From JAWOFN01 sp046497505 [NCBI: bacterium] (lineage in GTDB: Bacteria; Blakebacterota; Blakebacteria; Blakebacterales): a DNA stretch of 19,260 nucleotides. The stretch lies in assembly GCA_046497505.1 (NCBI GenBank), contig JAWOFN010000026.1:1-19260 (forward strand). The letters are read 5' to 3'. The notes under the pieces were generated by a model. It had not been told where the DNA came from. It was given only the letters and a program-made list of their open reading frames with translations, and did no database searches. Shown in pieces: positions 6,595-13,436 of the stretch; position 1 is the stretch's first letter; each line of letters starts with the position of its first letter. Position numbers and translations under genes: made by a program.

Positions 6595-7800
6595 TCAAGC
6601 CAGCCCGGCCAGCCTGGCCAGCGCCCAGATGCCGAGCCCCGCGGCGATGAGCACCACCGCGCCCCCCACCAGGTTGGCCGCGGGTCCGTTGGCCCGGTCC
6701 CTCAGCCGCCGCCGGTCGTTGGCCGCCAGGAGCAGGAAGACCGCCACCACCGGCAGGAGGATCCCGTTGGCCGCCTGGGCCAGGGTGATGGCGGGGACCG
6801 GGCGGACCCCCAGGGCCCCGAAGAGCATGCCCACACCCACCACCCCCAGCGCCACGCTCCGCTGCCGCGGCCCGGTGATGCCCGGCTCCCACCCCAGGAT
6901 CCCCTGGGAGGCGTAGGCCGCCGCCATGGGGGCGGTGATCCCGCTGGAGATCCCCGCGGCGAGCAGCCCGATGCTGAAGAAGACGGTGGCCCACCGGCCC
7001 AGGAGCGGTTCCAGCTGGACGGCCATGTCCCCGGCGGTGGTGATGGAGGGGGCCCCGGCCGGCGGCGGATAGAAGGCCCCGGCGGCGGTGAGCACCACCG
7101 CTCCCGAGACCACACCCCCCAGCAGGATGGTCACCACCGCATCGGTCCGGGCCGCGGGGAGGTCGGCGGGCCCCTCGAAGCGCTCGCGTACCGCCGAGGC
7201 GTGCAGGAAGAGGTTGTAGGGCACCACGGTGGTGCCGATCAGGGCCACCACCAGGTAGAGGTCCGCCCCGCCCCGTGTGGAGGGGGTCAGCGCCCCCCGG
7301 ACCACCTCGCCCCATCCCGCCCCGCTCACCACCGCCGTCCCGAGGAAGGTCAGGCTCATGATGATGACCATCCCGACCAGGATGCGCTCCATGACCCGGT
7401 AGGAGCCCTGCCAGAGGATCGCCGCAGCGACGGCTCCCACCAGGGGGGCCAGGAGCCGGGGGGAGAGCCCCGCCATGGCCTGGAGCCCCAGGGCGGCACC
7501 CAGGAGGTTGCCGGTCTCGTAGGCGGCACAGCCGAAGACCACCGCCACCAGCACCAGCGCCGAGGCGGTGCGGGCGGCGAAGGGGGAGGAGACCTCCTTG
7601 CGGAGGGCCTCCGCGAGGTCGAGGTCCCCCACCACACCCAGGCGCAGGCTCATCTCCTGGAGCACCAGGGTGGCGAGGACGCTGAAGGTGAGGGCCCAGA
7701 GGAGGGTCGAGCCGGTCCGGGCACCCGCCAGGGTGCAGGTGGTCACCGTGCCCGGACCGATGAAGGCCGCGGCCACCAGGGCCCCGGGCCCGATGGTCAG
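6595..7800 (-). CDS. Divergent NRAMP-family metal-ion transporter-like protein
   Basis: A 401-residue integral membrane protein of the NRAMP (Nramp/DMT1) fold with about 11 hydrophobic spans. The usual TM1 metal motif DPGN is GPGT here (15-18), aligned through the conserved Gly-Pro at 4-5. The TM6 motif normally read as ATVMPHN is TTVVPYN (190-196), so the Asp, Asn and Met ligands are all replaced. Substrate and even transport activity are therefore uncertain. The start is placed at CTG 7800: GGGGGAG lies 7 bases upstream, it adds the conserved GPGALV start of TM1, and no ATG, GTG or TTG lies between it and the upstream in-frame stop. A GTG at 7776 would cut into TM1. It begins 14 bases after the RidA gene and is the last gene of the trxA operon. 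Confidence 0.88.
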   Translation of the reverse strand: MTIGPGALVAAAFIGPGTVTTCTLAGARTGSTLLWALTFSVLATLVLQEMSLRLGVVGDLDLAEALRKEVSSPFAARTASALVLVAVVFGCAAYETGNLLGAALGLQAMAGLSPRLLAPLVGAVAAAILWQGSYRVMERILVGMVIIMSLTFLGTAVVSGAGWGEVVRGALTPSTRGGADLYLVVALIGTTVVPYNLFLHASAVRERFEGPADLPAARTDAVVTILLGGVVSGAVVLTAAGAFYPPPAGAPSITTAGDMAVQLEPLLGRWATVFFSIGLLAAGISSGITAPMAAAYASQGILGWEPGITGPRQRSVALGVVGVGMLFGALGVRPVPAITLAQAANGILLPVVAVFLLLAANDRRRLRDRANGPAANLVGGAVVLIAAGLGIWALARLAGLA

Positions 7801-7814
7801 CCGGCGTCTCCCCC

Positions 7815-8333
7815 TCAGCGTCCGGCTCCGCCGGCGATCAGGGAGATCTCCACCCGGGCGTCACCCGGCAGGCGCGCCGCCTCCACCGCCGCCCGGGCCG
7901 GGGGCACTTCACCCATCCAGCGGGCGTATTCGGTGTTGAAATCCTCGTAGTCATCCAGGTCCGTCAGGTAGACGGTGACCCTCACCGCGTCCTCCAGATC
8001 GAGGCCGGCGGCCTCCAGGAGGATCCCCAGGTTGGCGAGGGCCTGCCGGGTCTCGGGGATCACGCCCCCCTCGACCAGCCTGCCGGTGGCCGGGTCCATC
8101 CCGATCTGCCCGGAGAGGAAGAGGAGATCGCCGTAGCGTACGGCCGGGGAGTAGGGCCCGACCGGGGCAGGCGCCCCTTCGGGGAGGACCGCCTCCTTCG
8201 ATGGGGCGGTCAGGGATCCGCGGGGACCCCGCAGGGGGTCTTCCAGGCCCTGGCGGGCGCTGGTGAGGGCGGCCCAGCCCACCGCGCCCAGCAGCGTGCC
8301 CGCGACCAGGGCGATGACGACGGAACGGTTCAT
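7815..8333 (-). CDS. RidA/YjgF-family enamine/imine deaminase with N-terminal export or membrane segment
   Basis: A 172-residue protein. Residues about 47-169 form a complete RidA domain with GPYSPAV (59-65), FLSGQIGMDPATG (72-84), Arg147 in PPARAAVEAARLP and Glu162 in RVEISLIA, the residues that bind and activate substrate in deaminating RidA proteins. The family removes reactive 2-aminoacrylate-type intermediates and is normally cytosolic and about 130 residues. Here an extra N-terminus has a hydrophobic segment (about 5-24, VVIALVAGTLLGAVGWAAL), indicating export or membrane anchoring. The ATG at 8333 is preceded by GGAGGAG within the end of the methyltransferase gene. It sits three bases after that gene and 14 before the NRAMP start. 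Confidence 0.93.
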   Translation of the reverse strand: MNRSVVIALVAGTLLGAVGWAALTSARQGLEDPLRGPRGSLTAPSKEAVLPEGAPAPVGPYSPAVRYGDLLFLSGQIGMDPATGRLVEGGVIPETRQALANLGILLEAAGLDLEDAVRVTVYLTDLDDYEDFNTEYARWMGEVPPARAAVEAARLPGDARVEISLIAGGAGR

Positions 8334-8336
8334 CTC

Positions 8337-9098
8337 TCACTCCTCGGGAGGAGGTGTCCTGCCTTCCGCTTCTCCGGTCATGGGCACGAATCGTACCGGG
8401 ATGACCCCCTCCCGGGTCAAGTTCCCGTCCTCCCCCTTCCGGAGGAGCATCAGCTCCTGGTAGTAGGAACCGACGGGGATGACCATGCGTCCGCCGATCG
8501 CCAGCTGCTCTTTCAGCGGGGGGGGGATGTGATCCGGTGCGGCGGTGACCACGATGGCGTCGAAGGGGGCGTGTTCGGGCCAGCCCCGGTAGCCGTCGCC
8601 CGTCTTCACCTCCACGTTCTCGTAGCCCAGGCGTTCCAGGGTCTGACGCGCCTGACGCGCGAGGGGTTCCAGGATCTCGATGGTGTAGACCCTGTCGGTG
8701 ATCTCCGCCAGGACCGCGGCCTGGTAGCCGGACCCGGTGCCGATCTCCAGCACCTTCTCCCCCGGTTCCAGGTTCAGCGTCTGGGTCATGAGGGCCACGA
8801 TGTAGGGCTGGCTGATGGTCTGACCGTGTCCGATGGGGAGGGGCTGGTCGGTATAGGCCAGGGGGCGCTGGCCCTCCGGCATGAACTCGTGGCGGGGCAC
8901 GGCGGACATGGCCTCGAGGACCCGGGGGTCGGTGATGTCACGGGACTCGAGCTGCTCCTCCACCATGCGTTCACGTTCTGATTCCATGGTGGTCCTCTGC
9001 GGTGTCTCCTGCTGGCCGGGCACATCGGAGGAACACCCGACCAGCAGGACCGCGAGGCCCGCTGCCGTCAGGAAGCGGGCCGGCCGTCTCCTTCTCAT
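8337..9098 (-). CDS. Protein-L-isoaspartate O-methyltransferase with lipoprotein signal
   Basis: A 253-residue PCMT. It uses S-adenosylmethionine to methylate isoaspartyl residues in aged proteins so that they revert to aspartate. Family motifs are complete: RHEFMPE (69-75), GHGQTISQPYIVA (90-102), the SAM loop VLEIGTGSGYQAAVLA (116-131), a motif-II-like FDAIVVTAAPDHIP stretch and GGRMVIPVG. The N-terminus is unusual: MRRRRPARFL, then TAAGLAVLLVGC with a lipobox cysteine at 22, and a Ser/Gln-rich linker, so it is predicted to be a lipoprotein outside the cytoplasm. The ATG at 9098 is preferred; a TTG at 9128 would overlap trxA. No strong ribosome site is visible, so translation may be coupled to trxA, which ends 13 bases upstream. 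Confidence 0.93.
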   Translation of the reverse strand: MRRRRPARFLTAAGLAVLLVGCSSDVPGQQETPQRTTMESERERMVEEQLESRDITDPRVLEAMSAVPRHEFMPEGQRPLAYTDQPLPIGHGQTISQPYIVALMTQTLNLEPGEKVLEIGTGSGYQAAVLAEITDRVYTIEILEPLARQARQTLERLGYENVEVKTGDGYRGWPEHAPFDAIVVTAAPDHIPPPLKEQLAIGGRMVIPVGSYYQELMLLRKGEDGNLTREGVIPVRFVPMTGEAEGRTPPPEE

Positions 9099-9111
9099 CT
9101 TCTGCGGGGTG

Positions 9112-9435
9112 CTAGAGGAGTCGTTCAAGCTTCTCGGTGATCACCTTCCTCGGTACCGAACCGATGACCTGGTCCACGCGCTCGCCGTCCTTGAAGAAGA
9201 GGAGCGTGGGGATGCTCCGGATACCGAAGGATCCGGCGACCTGCTGGTTGTGGTCCACGTCGACCTTGGTCATCTTCGCCCTGCCTTCGTATTCGCCGGC
9301 GAGCTCCTCGATGATAGGCGCTATCTGGCGGCAGGGGCCACACCATTCGGCCCAGAAGTCGACGATGACGGGGACGTCGCTCTCAAGCACTTCCTTCTTG
9401 AAGGAATCGTCCGTCACATGGGTGGGATCGGCCAT
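9112..9435 (-). CDS. trxA: Thioredoxin
   Basis: A 107-residue standalone thioredoxin, the normal length. The active site WCGPC is at 31-35, with VIVDFWAEWC before it; the conserved cis-proline is in SIPTLLFF (74-81) and the C-terminal Gly in VIGSVPR. It has no signal peptide, so it is a cytoplasmic disulfide reductant. The ATG at 9435 has GGAGAG about 8 bases upstream. It heads a run of four same-strand genes with gaps of 3-14 bases (isoaspartate methyltransferase, RidA, NRAMP), so redox and repair functions are co-expressed. A dyad at 9456-9470 lies in its leader. Confidence 0.97.
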   Translation of the reverse strand: MADPTHVTDDSFKKEVLESDVPVIVDFWAEWCGPCRQIAPIIEELAGEYEGRAKMTKVDVDHNQQVAGSFGIRSIPTLLFFKDGERVDQVIGSVPRKVITEKLERLL

Positions 9436-9455
9436 AGAGCAGTCTCTCCATCGCT

Positions 9456-9470
9456 GTACACAGTATGTAC
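9456..9470. promoter_or_regulatory. Inverted repeat in the trxA leader
   Basis: GTACA and TGTAC form perfect 5-bp arms around a 5-base spacer, in the only AT-richer patch of the 139-base gap between the DUF2723 gene and trxA, about 20 bases upstream of the trxA ATG. It could be an operator. No convincing -35/-10 pair was found around it. Confidence 0.3.
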
Positions 9471-9574
9471 GAGAGGTTGAAAGGCCGGACCGGTCGGAGC
9501 CGCGTCCGGCGGGTATGTTCGGTCTGCACTCAAGGTAGGTGGACGCCCGGTGGAGGCACAACCTTCCAAAAAGA

Positions 9575-12268
9575 TCAGCCCGGGGGGAGCTGCCGGCGGA
9601 TCCGGCGCAGCTCCCGGGCGAACCGGTCGTCGCCGGGGGCCACCATCCGCCCCGTCTCGTAGACCGAGACGGCCTCCTGCATCCGTCCCCGGGCCTCCAG
9701 GACCGCCCCCAGGGCGAGGTAGGTGTCGGCGTGGCGGGGAGAACGCTCCATGTTGGCCCGCAGCGCCGCCTCCGCCCCCTCCAGCTCTCCCCGGTTGAAG
9801 CGTGCCATGCCCAGCAGATGGCCCACCTCGGGGTTGGCGGCCCCCGCCTCGATCGCCTTCTGGAGGTACTCTTCCGAGGAGGCCCACCGGCCGTCCCGGA
9901 AGTCGAGCACCCCGAGGTTGGCCCACGCCTCCGCCAGCTCAGGCTGGACACGGGTCGCCTCGTCGAAGACCTCCCGGGCCTCCTCCCGCTCCCCCCGCAC
10001 CAGCAGGACGACCCCCAGGTCGTTCAGGATCGATCCGTCCCGGGGGGCCATGTCCGCCGCCTCCCGCAGGTCCTCCTCCGCCTCCGCCAGCCGTCTGAGG
10101 CCCCGGTGGATCTCCGCCCGGGTCTGGAGGTAGGCCGGGGTCTCGATCTCCTCGGGGGGGGATGCCGGGAGCAGGCTGTCCGCCGCGGCGAAGGTGCCGG
10201 ACCGCGCCATGGCCCGGGCGGTCCGGTAGCGCAGGAAGGAATCCCGGGGGTGGAGTGCGAGGGTCTGCGACCAGCTCTGCCGGGCGGCCGCCCACTCGCT
10301 CACCCCCTCCTGCAGGTCGGCCAGGGCGATCCACGGCTCCGGACGTCCCGGGTTGACCCGCGTCCCGGCCCGGTACTCCGCCTCCGCCATGGAGAGGGCC
10401 CCCAGCGAGGCCCAGGCATCACCCAGCACCTCGTGCCGGGAACTCCACCAGTCGCGGGAGAGACGGTCCAGTTCGGGGACCTCCTCCTGCATGCCGGGTG
10501 CGTGCCGGCGCATGATGGCCGCATGGCGCCGCAGGTCCTCTCCCGCCGGCTCATATCCCTGTTCCTCGAGGCGCAGGACCACGCCCTGGGGGACCAGCGG
10601 GCCGTAGACCTCCGGCGGCGGGAGGATGATGGGGCTGTAGAAGAGAGGGACCCCCAGCCCCTTGTTGGCTTCGATGAGGAGCCCGGCCGCGACCCCGTGC
10701 GCCATCTCCTCGATCCCGGGGGGCATGTCGGGGATGACCAGGGAGGGGGCGCGGCGCCGCAGCTGCTGCCGGTACCACGCCTCCCGGACCAGCAGGAGAT
10801 AGATGCCGTGGAGGGCGGGGTGACGCTTCAGGGTGCGCCCCTGGTGCCAGAGCAGGAAGGCGGAGGTGTTGTCCTCGGCGAAGACCCAGCCCCGCACGTC
10901 CTGACCCGGCTCCGCCTCCCCGGCGACGCTGGCGCTCAGGGCGTCCACGTACGCCGCCGGTCCCCACAGGCTCGTGGCACTGGAATCGGCCGCGTTCCCG
11001 ACCCCCGTCCGGGCGGGACCCGCCAGCAGGAGCAACGCGGCCAGCGCGCCGGCCAGACGTCCCCCCCCCTTCGGGCCCAGCAGGGAGGTCAGTCCCTCGC
11101 CTCCCAGCAGCACCGCCAGGCCCGTACCCACCGAGACCATCAGGTGCACCGGGAGCAGGGCGTCCTCCAGGATGTCCAGCCCCAGGAGCAGGAAGAGGAG
11201 GGGCGGGACGATGTAGAGGAGGGCGGCGATCCCCAGCCGGCGGCGGCGCGCGCCTGCCCAGACCCAGCCCCCCAGCGCCAGGACCAGCACCGGCAAACCC
11301 ATGCCGCCGGCCAGGCGGGACCAGATGTTCAGGGCGGTCACCGGGGCGAACTGCGCCTCCCGGCCCCGGGCCTCGGCGGCCGTGACCAGCCTCAGGAAGT
11401 TGTCCAGCTCCGAGGCGCCGCCCCAGTTGAAGGGGGGATGCAGGGAGGCCCGGATGGGGATGAGGAGGTAGAGGGTCAGCCCCGCGAGACCCGCCAGGAC
11501 CAGGATCGACCCCGTCCGCAGGGCGGTGCCCGGACCCGACCGGGCCTTCAGGGGCTCGGGGACGTACGACTCGGGACGGAGGGCCCACCAGATGAGGAAG
11601 GCCAGGGCGGGGAAGTAGAGGACCACCGTGAGATGGTTGCCCATCGCCAGACCCGCCAGGTAGGCGGTGAGGACCGGCAGGCGCCATCCCCCCGGACCCC
11701 AGGAGGGCGCGACCCGCTTCAGGATGCGGCTGTCCGGGTAGAACCCCGTGGGTCCCTCCCCCAGTTCCACCGCCTCCAGCGCCAGGTAGAGGAGTCCCGC
11801 CACGGCCAGGGTGTGGAGGGTGTAGACCTCGGCCACCACCGCCTGTTCCATGAACAGGGGCAGGGTCCCCAGGACCGCGGCCGGGGTGACGGAGGCCATG
11901 ATCCGCACCCCCCGGGGCATGGGCCCCAGGTGGATCAGACCCGCGAGGCGGTACATCATCAGGGTCAGCAGGGAGAGGGTGCCCGCGCCGCAGAGGGCGG
12001 AGAGCAGGTTGACCCGGGTGGCCGGGTCCGCGATGGGGGCGAAGAGCAGGCTGAGCGCCCGGCCCAAGAGGCTGTAGAGGGGGTAGCCGGTGGGATGGGC
12101 GACCCCGAACCAGGTGGCCACCCCCACGAACTCACCGCTGTCGTACCATCCGGCCTGGGGGGTGAGGAAGACCAGGTACAGCACCAGCCCGAAGAGGCCG
12201 ACGCTCCCGGCCAGGATGCGCTCGGGGCCCAGGGCCCCGGGACGACGGGCTTCGAGGCTGGTGGTCAT
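9575..12268 (-). CDS. DUF2723 membrane protein (GT-C glycosyltransferase-like) with C-terminal TPR repeats
   Basis: An 897-residue protein. The N-terminal half is a polytopic membrane domain of the DUF2723 family, recognised by WYDSGEFVGVATWFGVAHPT (41-60) followed by GYPLYSLLGR and, further on, RVNLLSAL. The family is related to protein O-mannosyltransferases (TMEM260-like), and the early acidic pair (Asp43, Glu46) suits a GT-C active site. About ten hydrophobic spans follow up to roughly residue 420. The C-terminal part (about 590-895) is a string of TPR-like helical repeats. It may glycosylate exported proteins or lipids; acceptor and sugar donor are unknown. The ATG at 12268 has only a weak ribosome site. 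It lies downstream of the hairpin that follows the lipoprotein gene and needs its own promoter, which I could not place. Confidence 0.9.
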   Translation of the reverse strand: MTTSLEARRPGALGPERILAGSVGLFGLVLYLVFLTPQAGWYDSGEFVGVATWFGVAHPTGYPLYSLLGRALSLLFAPIADPATRVNLLSALCGAGTLSLLTLMMYRLAGLIHLGPMPRGVRIMASVTPAAVLGTLPLFMEQAVVAEVYTLHTLAVAGLLYLALEAVELGEGPTGFYPDSRILKRVAPSWGPGGWRLPVLTAYLAGLAMGNHLTVVLYFPALAFLIWWALRPESYVPEPLKARSGPGTALRTGSILVLAGLAGLTLYLLIPIRASLHPPFNWGGASELDNFLRLVTAAEARGREAQFAPVTALNIWSRLAGGMGLPVLVLALGGWVWAGARRRRLGIAALLYIVPPLLFLLLGLDILEDALLPVHLMVSVGTGLAVLLGGEGLTSLLGPKGGGRLAGALAALLLLAGPARTGVGNAADSSATSLWGPAAYVDALSASVAGEAEPGQDVRGWVFAEDNTSAFLLWHQGRTLKRHPALHGIYLLLVREAWYRQQLRRRAPSLVIPDMPPGIEEMAHGVAAGLLIEANKGLGVPLFYSPIILPPPEVYGPLVPQGVVLRLEEQGYEPAGEDLRRHAAIMRRHAPGMQEEVPELDRLSRDWWSSRHEVLGDAWASLGALSMAEAEYRAGTRVNPGRPEPWIALADLQEGVSEWAAARQSWSQTLALHPRDSFLRYRTARAMARSGTFAAADSLLPASPPEEIETPAYLQTRAEIHRGLRRLAEAEEDLREAADMAPRDGSILNDLGVVLLVRGEREEAREVFDEATRVQPELAEAWANLGVLDFRDGRWASSEEYLQKAIEAGAANPEVGHLLGMARFNRGELEGAEAALRANMERSPRHADTYLALGAVLEARGRMQEAVSVYETGRMVAPGDDRFARELRRIRRQLPPG

Positions 12269-12318
12269 GGGGGCCTACGGTAGTGCCGGCAGGGGCGGCT
12301 TGCCAAGCGGAACCAAGC

Positions 12319-12353
12319 GAACGGCCCCGCGGCGGCACACCGCGGGGCCGTTC
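12319..12353. terminator. Strong hairpin between the lipoprotein and DUF2723 genes
   Basis: A perfect 14-bp stem (12319-12332 with 12340-12353) around a 7-base loop, about 60 bases past the lipoprotein stop. A second imperfect GGACCC/GGGTCC hairpin (12382-12409) begins right at that stop. The bases following on the minus strand are mixed, with no long T-run. It most likely ends the lipoprotein transcript. Confidence 0.6.
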
Positions 12354-12413
12354 CGACCCTGACACATCGAACTGGCTGGCCGGACCCCTCCGGGGGGCCC
12401 GGCGGGTCCCGGT

Positions 12414-13091
12414 TCAGTTGCCCGGACGATTCTCCGGGAGCTGCTGTTCCAGGATCGGCACCCAGCCGCTGTTCGGGAACTTCTCGAGGAAGTACTCCAC
12501 CACCAGAGGCCGGTCGTAGGTGTCGGTCAGGTGGAACTGCTCTCCCTCCATGTAGGCCATCCGGTAGTGCCGGACCTCCTGCCCGGGGAGCACGCTGAAC
12601 ACATTGTGGTGGAAGTTGTAGACGTTCCCCACCGGACTCGTCGGGAAATGGGTCCCGCTGAAGGGATAGTAATGCGTCGCCCCTGCCACCGCCCACCGCT
12701 CGTTCGGCATGCGCAGCTCGTTCCAGATCGTCCAGTCGCCGCCGGGAGTGTAGGCCCGGATCCCCTTGAGGGCGTACTTCCCCTGGGGCACGTTCTCCAC
12801 CGCGAAGTAGCCGTTCTCGTCGGCGAAGATGGTGATCGACTTGCGGACGGTCTCCCCCTCTTCCTCCACGTCGGACATGAAGGAGACCTCGATGTCCTTC
12901 GTGTACGACTCCTGCTTGTTGGCATACCCCACGTTCTCGACGATGACCGAGCCGATGAGGAGCATGTTGTCCCCCTGGGGCTCGGTGAGCACGGTGGAAT
13001 AGCCGCCGGCGCAGCCGGCGGCGGAGATCATGGCGGCGACGATGACGACGGCCGCTGCGGTCTGTGCCGCTTGAGCCAGCTTCGAAAGCAT
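12414..13091 (-). CDS. Lipoprotein of unknown function with a carboxypeptidase-regulatory-like beta domain
   Basis: A 225-residue protein. The N-terminus is a lipoprotein signal: a hydrophobic run (about 13-24) ending in ISAAGC, so Cys27 would be lipidated. The mature part is beta-rich. The stretch from IGSVIVENVGY through ITIFADENGYFAVENVPQGK and YALKGIRAY looks like a carboxypeptidase-regulatory or transthyretin-like sandwich, in which a substituent is modulated ('E-N-G-Y-F-x-V-x-N-V-P-x-G-x-Y'). The C-terminal half is aromatic- and His-rich (HYYPFSGTHFP, NVYNFHHNVFSVLPG). I do not recognise a named family. The ATG at 13091 is chosen for its GAGG six bases upstream; a GTG at 13103 is possible. 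It is divergent from the TPR-GWxTD gene and shares its upstream region. Confidence 0.82.
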   Translation of the reverse strand: MLSKLAQAAQTAAAVVIVAAMISAAGCAGGYSTVLTEPQGDNMLLIGSVIVENVGYANKQESYTKDIEVSFMSDVEEEGETVRKSITIFADENGYFAVENVPQGKYALKGIRAYTPGGDWTIWNELRMPNERWAVAGATHYYPFSGTHFPTSPVGNVYNFHHNVFSVLPGQEVRHYRMAYMEGEQFHLTDTYDRPLVVEYFLEKFPNSGWVPILEQQLPENRPGN

Positions 13092-13160
13092 CTGGGACCT
13101 CACTTCGATTGGTGGGACTCCAGTTCGCGTCGCGGGTCAGAGCCCGGGCTCCAACCGCTC

Positions 13161-13189
13161 TATGAAGCCATCTCGGACCCGCGTGTCAA
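13161..13189 (-). promoter_or_regulatory. Candidate promoter for the lipoprotein gene (TTGACA)
   Basis: On the minus strand, a perfect -35 hexamer TTGACA (13184-13189), a 17-base spacer and a weak -10 TTCATA (13161-13166). It is about 70 bases upstream of the lipoprotein ATG. A perfect TTGACA is notable in such GC-rich DNA, but the poor -10 keeps confidence low. Confidence 0.35.
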
Positions 13190-13216
13190 CTTCAAACCCC
13201 GTGACGGGCTCATCCG

Positions 13217-13245
13217 TGGACGGGGCCTCCAGGGGGGACTATACT
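13217..13245 (+). promoter_or_regulatory. Candidate promoter for the TPR-GWxTD gene
   Basis: TGGACG (-35, 13217-13222), a 17-base spacer and TATACT (-10, 13240-13245; five of six consensus bases). It would give a leader of about 180 bases to the ATG at 13437. Its -10 overlaps the -10 of a minus-strand candidate. The rest of the 345 bases between the two divergent genes (13092-13436) contains no gene that I can support. Confidence 0.4.
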
Positions 13246-13266
13246 ACCTTTCGGGTGCCGGTTGAA
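13238..13266 (-). promoter_or_regulatory. Second candidate promoter for the lipoprotein gene, overlapping the plus-strand one
   Basis: On the minus strand, TTCAAC (-35, 13261-13266), 17 bases, then TATAGT (-10, 13238-13243; five of six). The -10 shares four base pairs (13240-13243) with the plus-strand TATACT, so polymerase could bind in only one direction at a time. Confidence 0.35.
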
Positions 13267-13436
13267 GCCGCGGAGTGAGGTAAACGTCATCGTCATCCGC
13301 GGCGTCGTACAACCAGGGAACCCAGAGGGGTCTCGGGCGTATCCTATCCATACAGGCAGACGCCCCGGACCACCCTCTGTTTATGACTACACGCGACACC
13401 CAGGACATCTTCCGCACTTCAGGGAGGCGTTTCTCC

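Noticed and set aside
6427-7950. Long plus-strand frame opposite the NRAMP-like gene
   Set aside because: Same antisense low-complexity signature; the minus strand carries the membrane protein.
9539-12283. Very long open frame on the plus strand, antisense to the DUF2723 gene
   Set aside because: Its product is rich in Gly, Arg, Gln and Pro with no domain pattern. It mirrors the opposite strand's codon structure in GC-rich DNA, while the minus frame has clear DUF2723 and TPR motifs.
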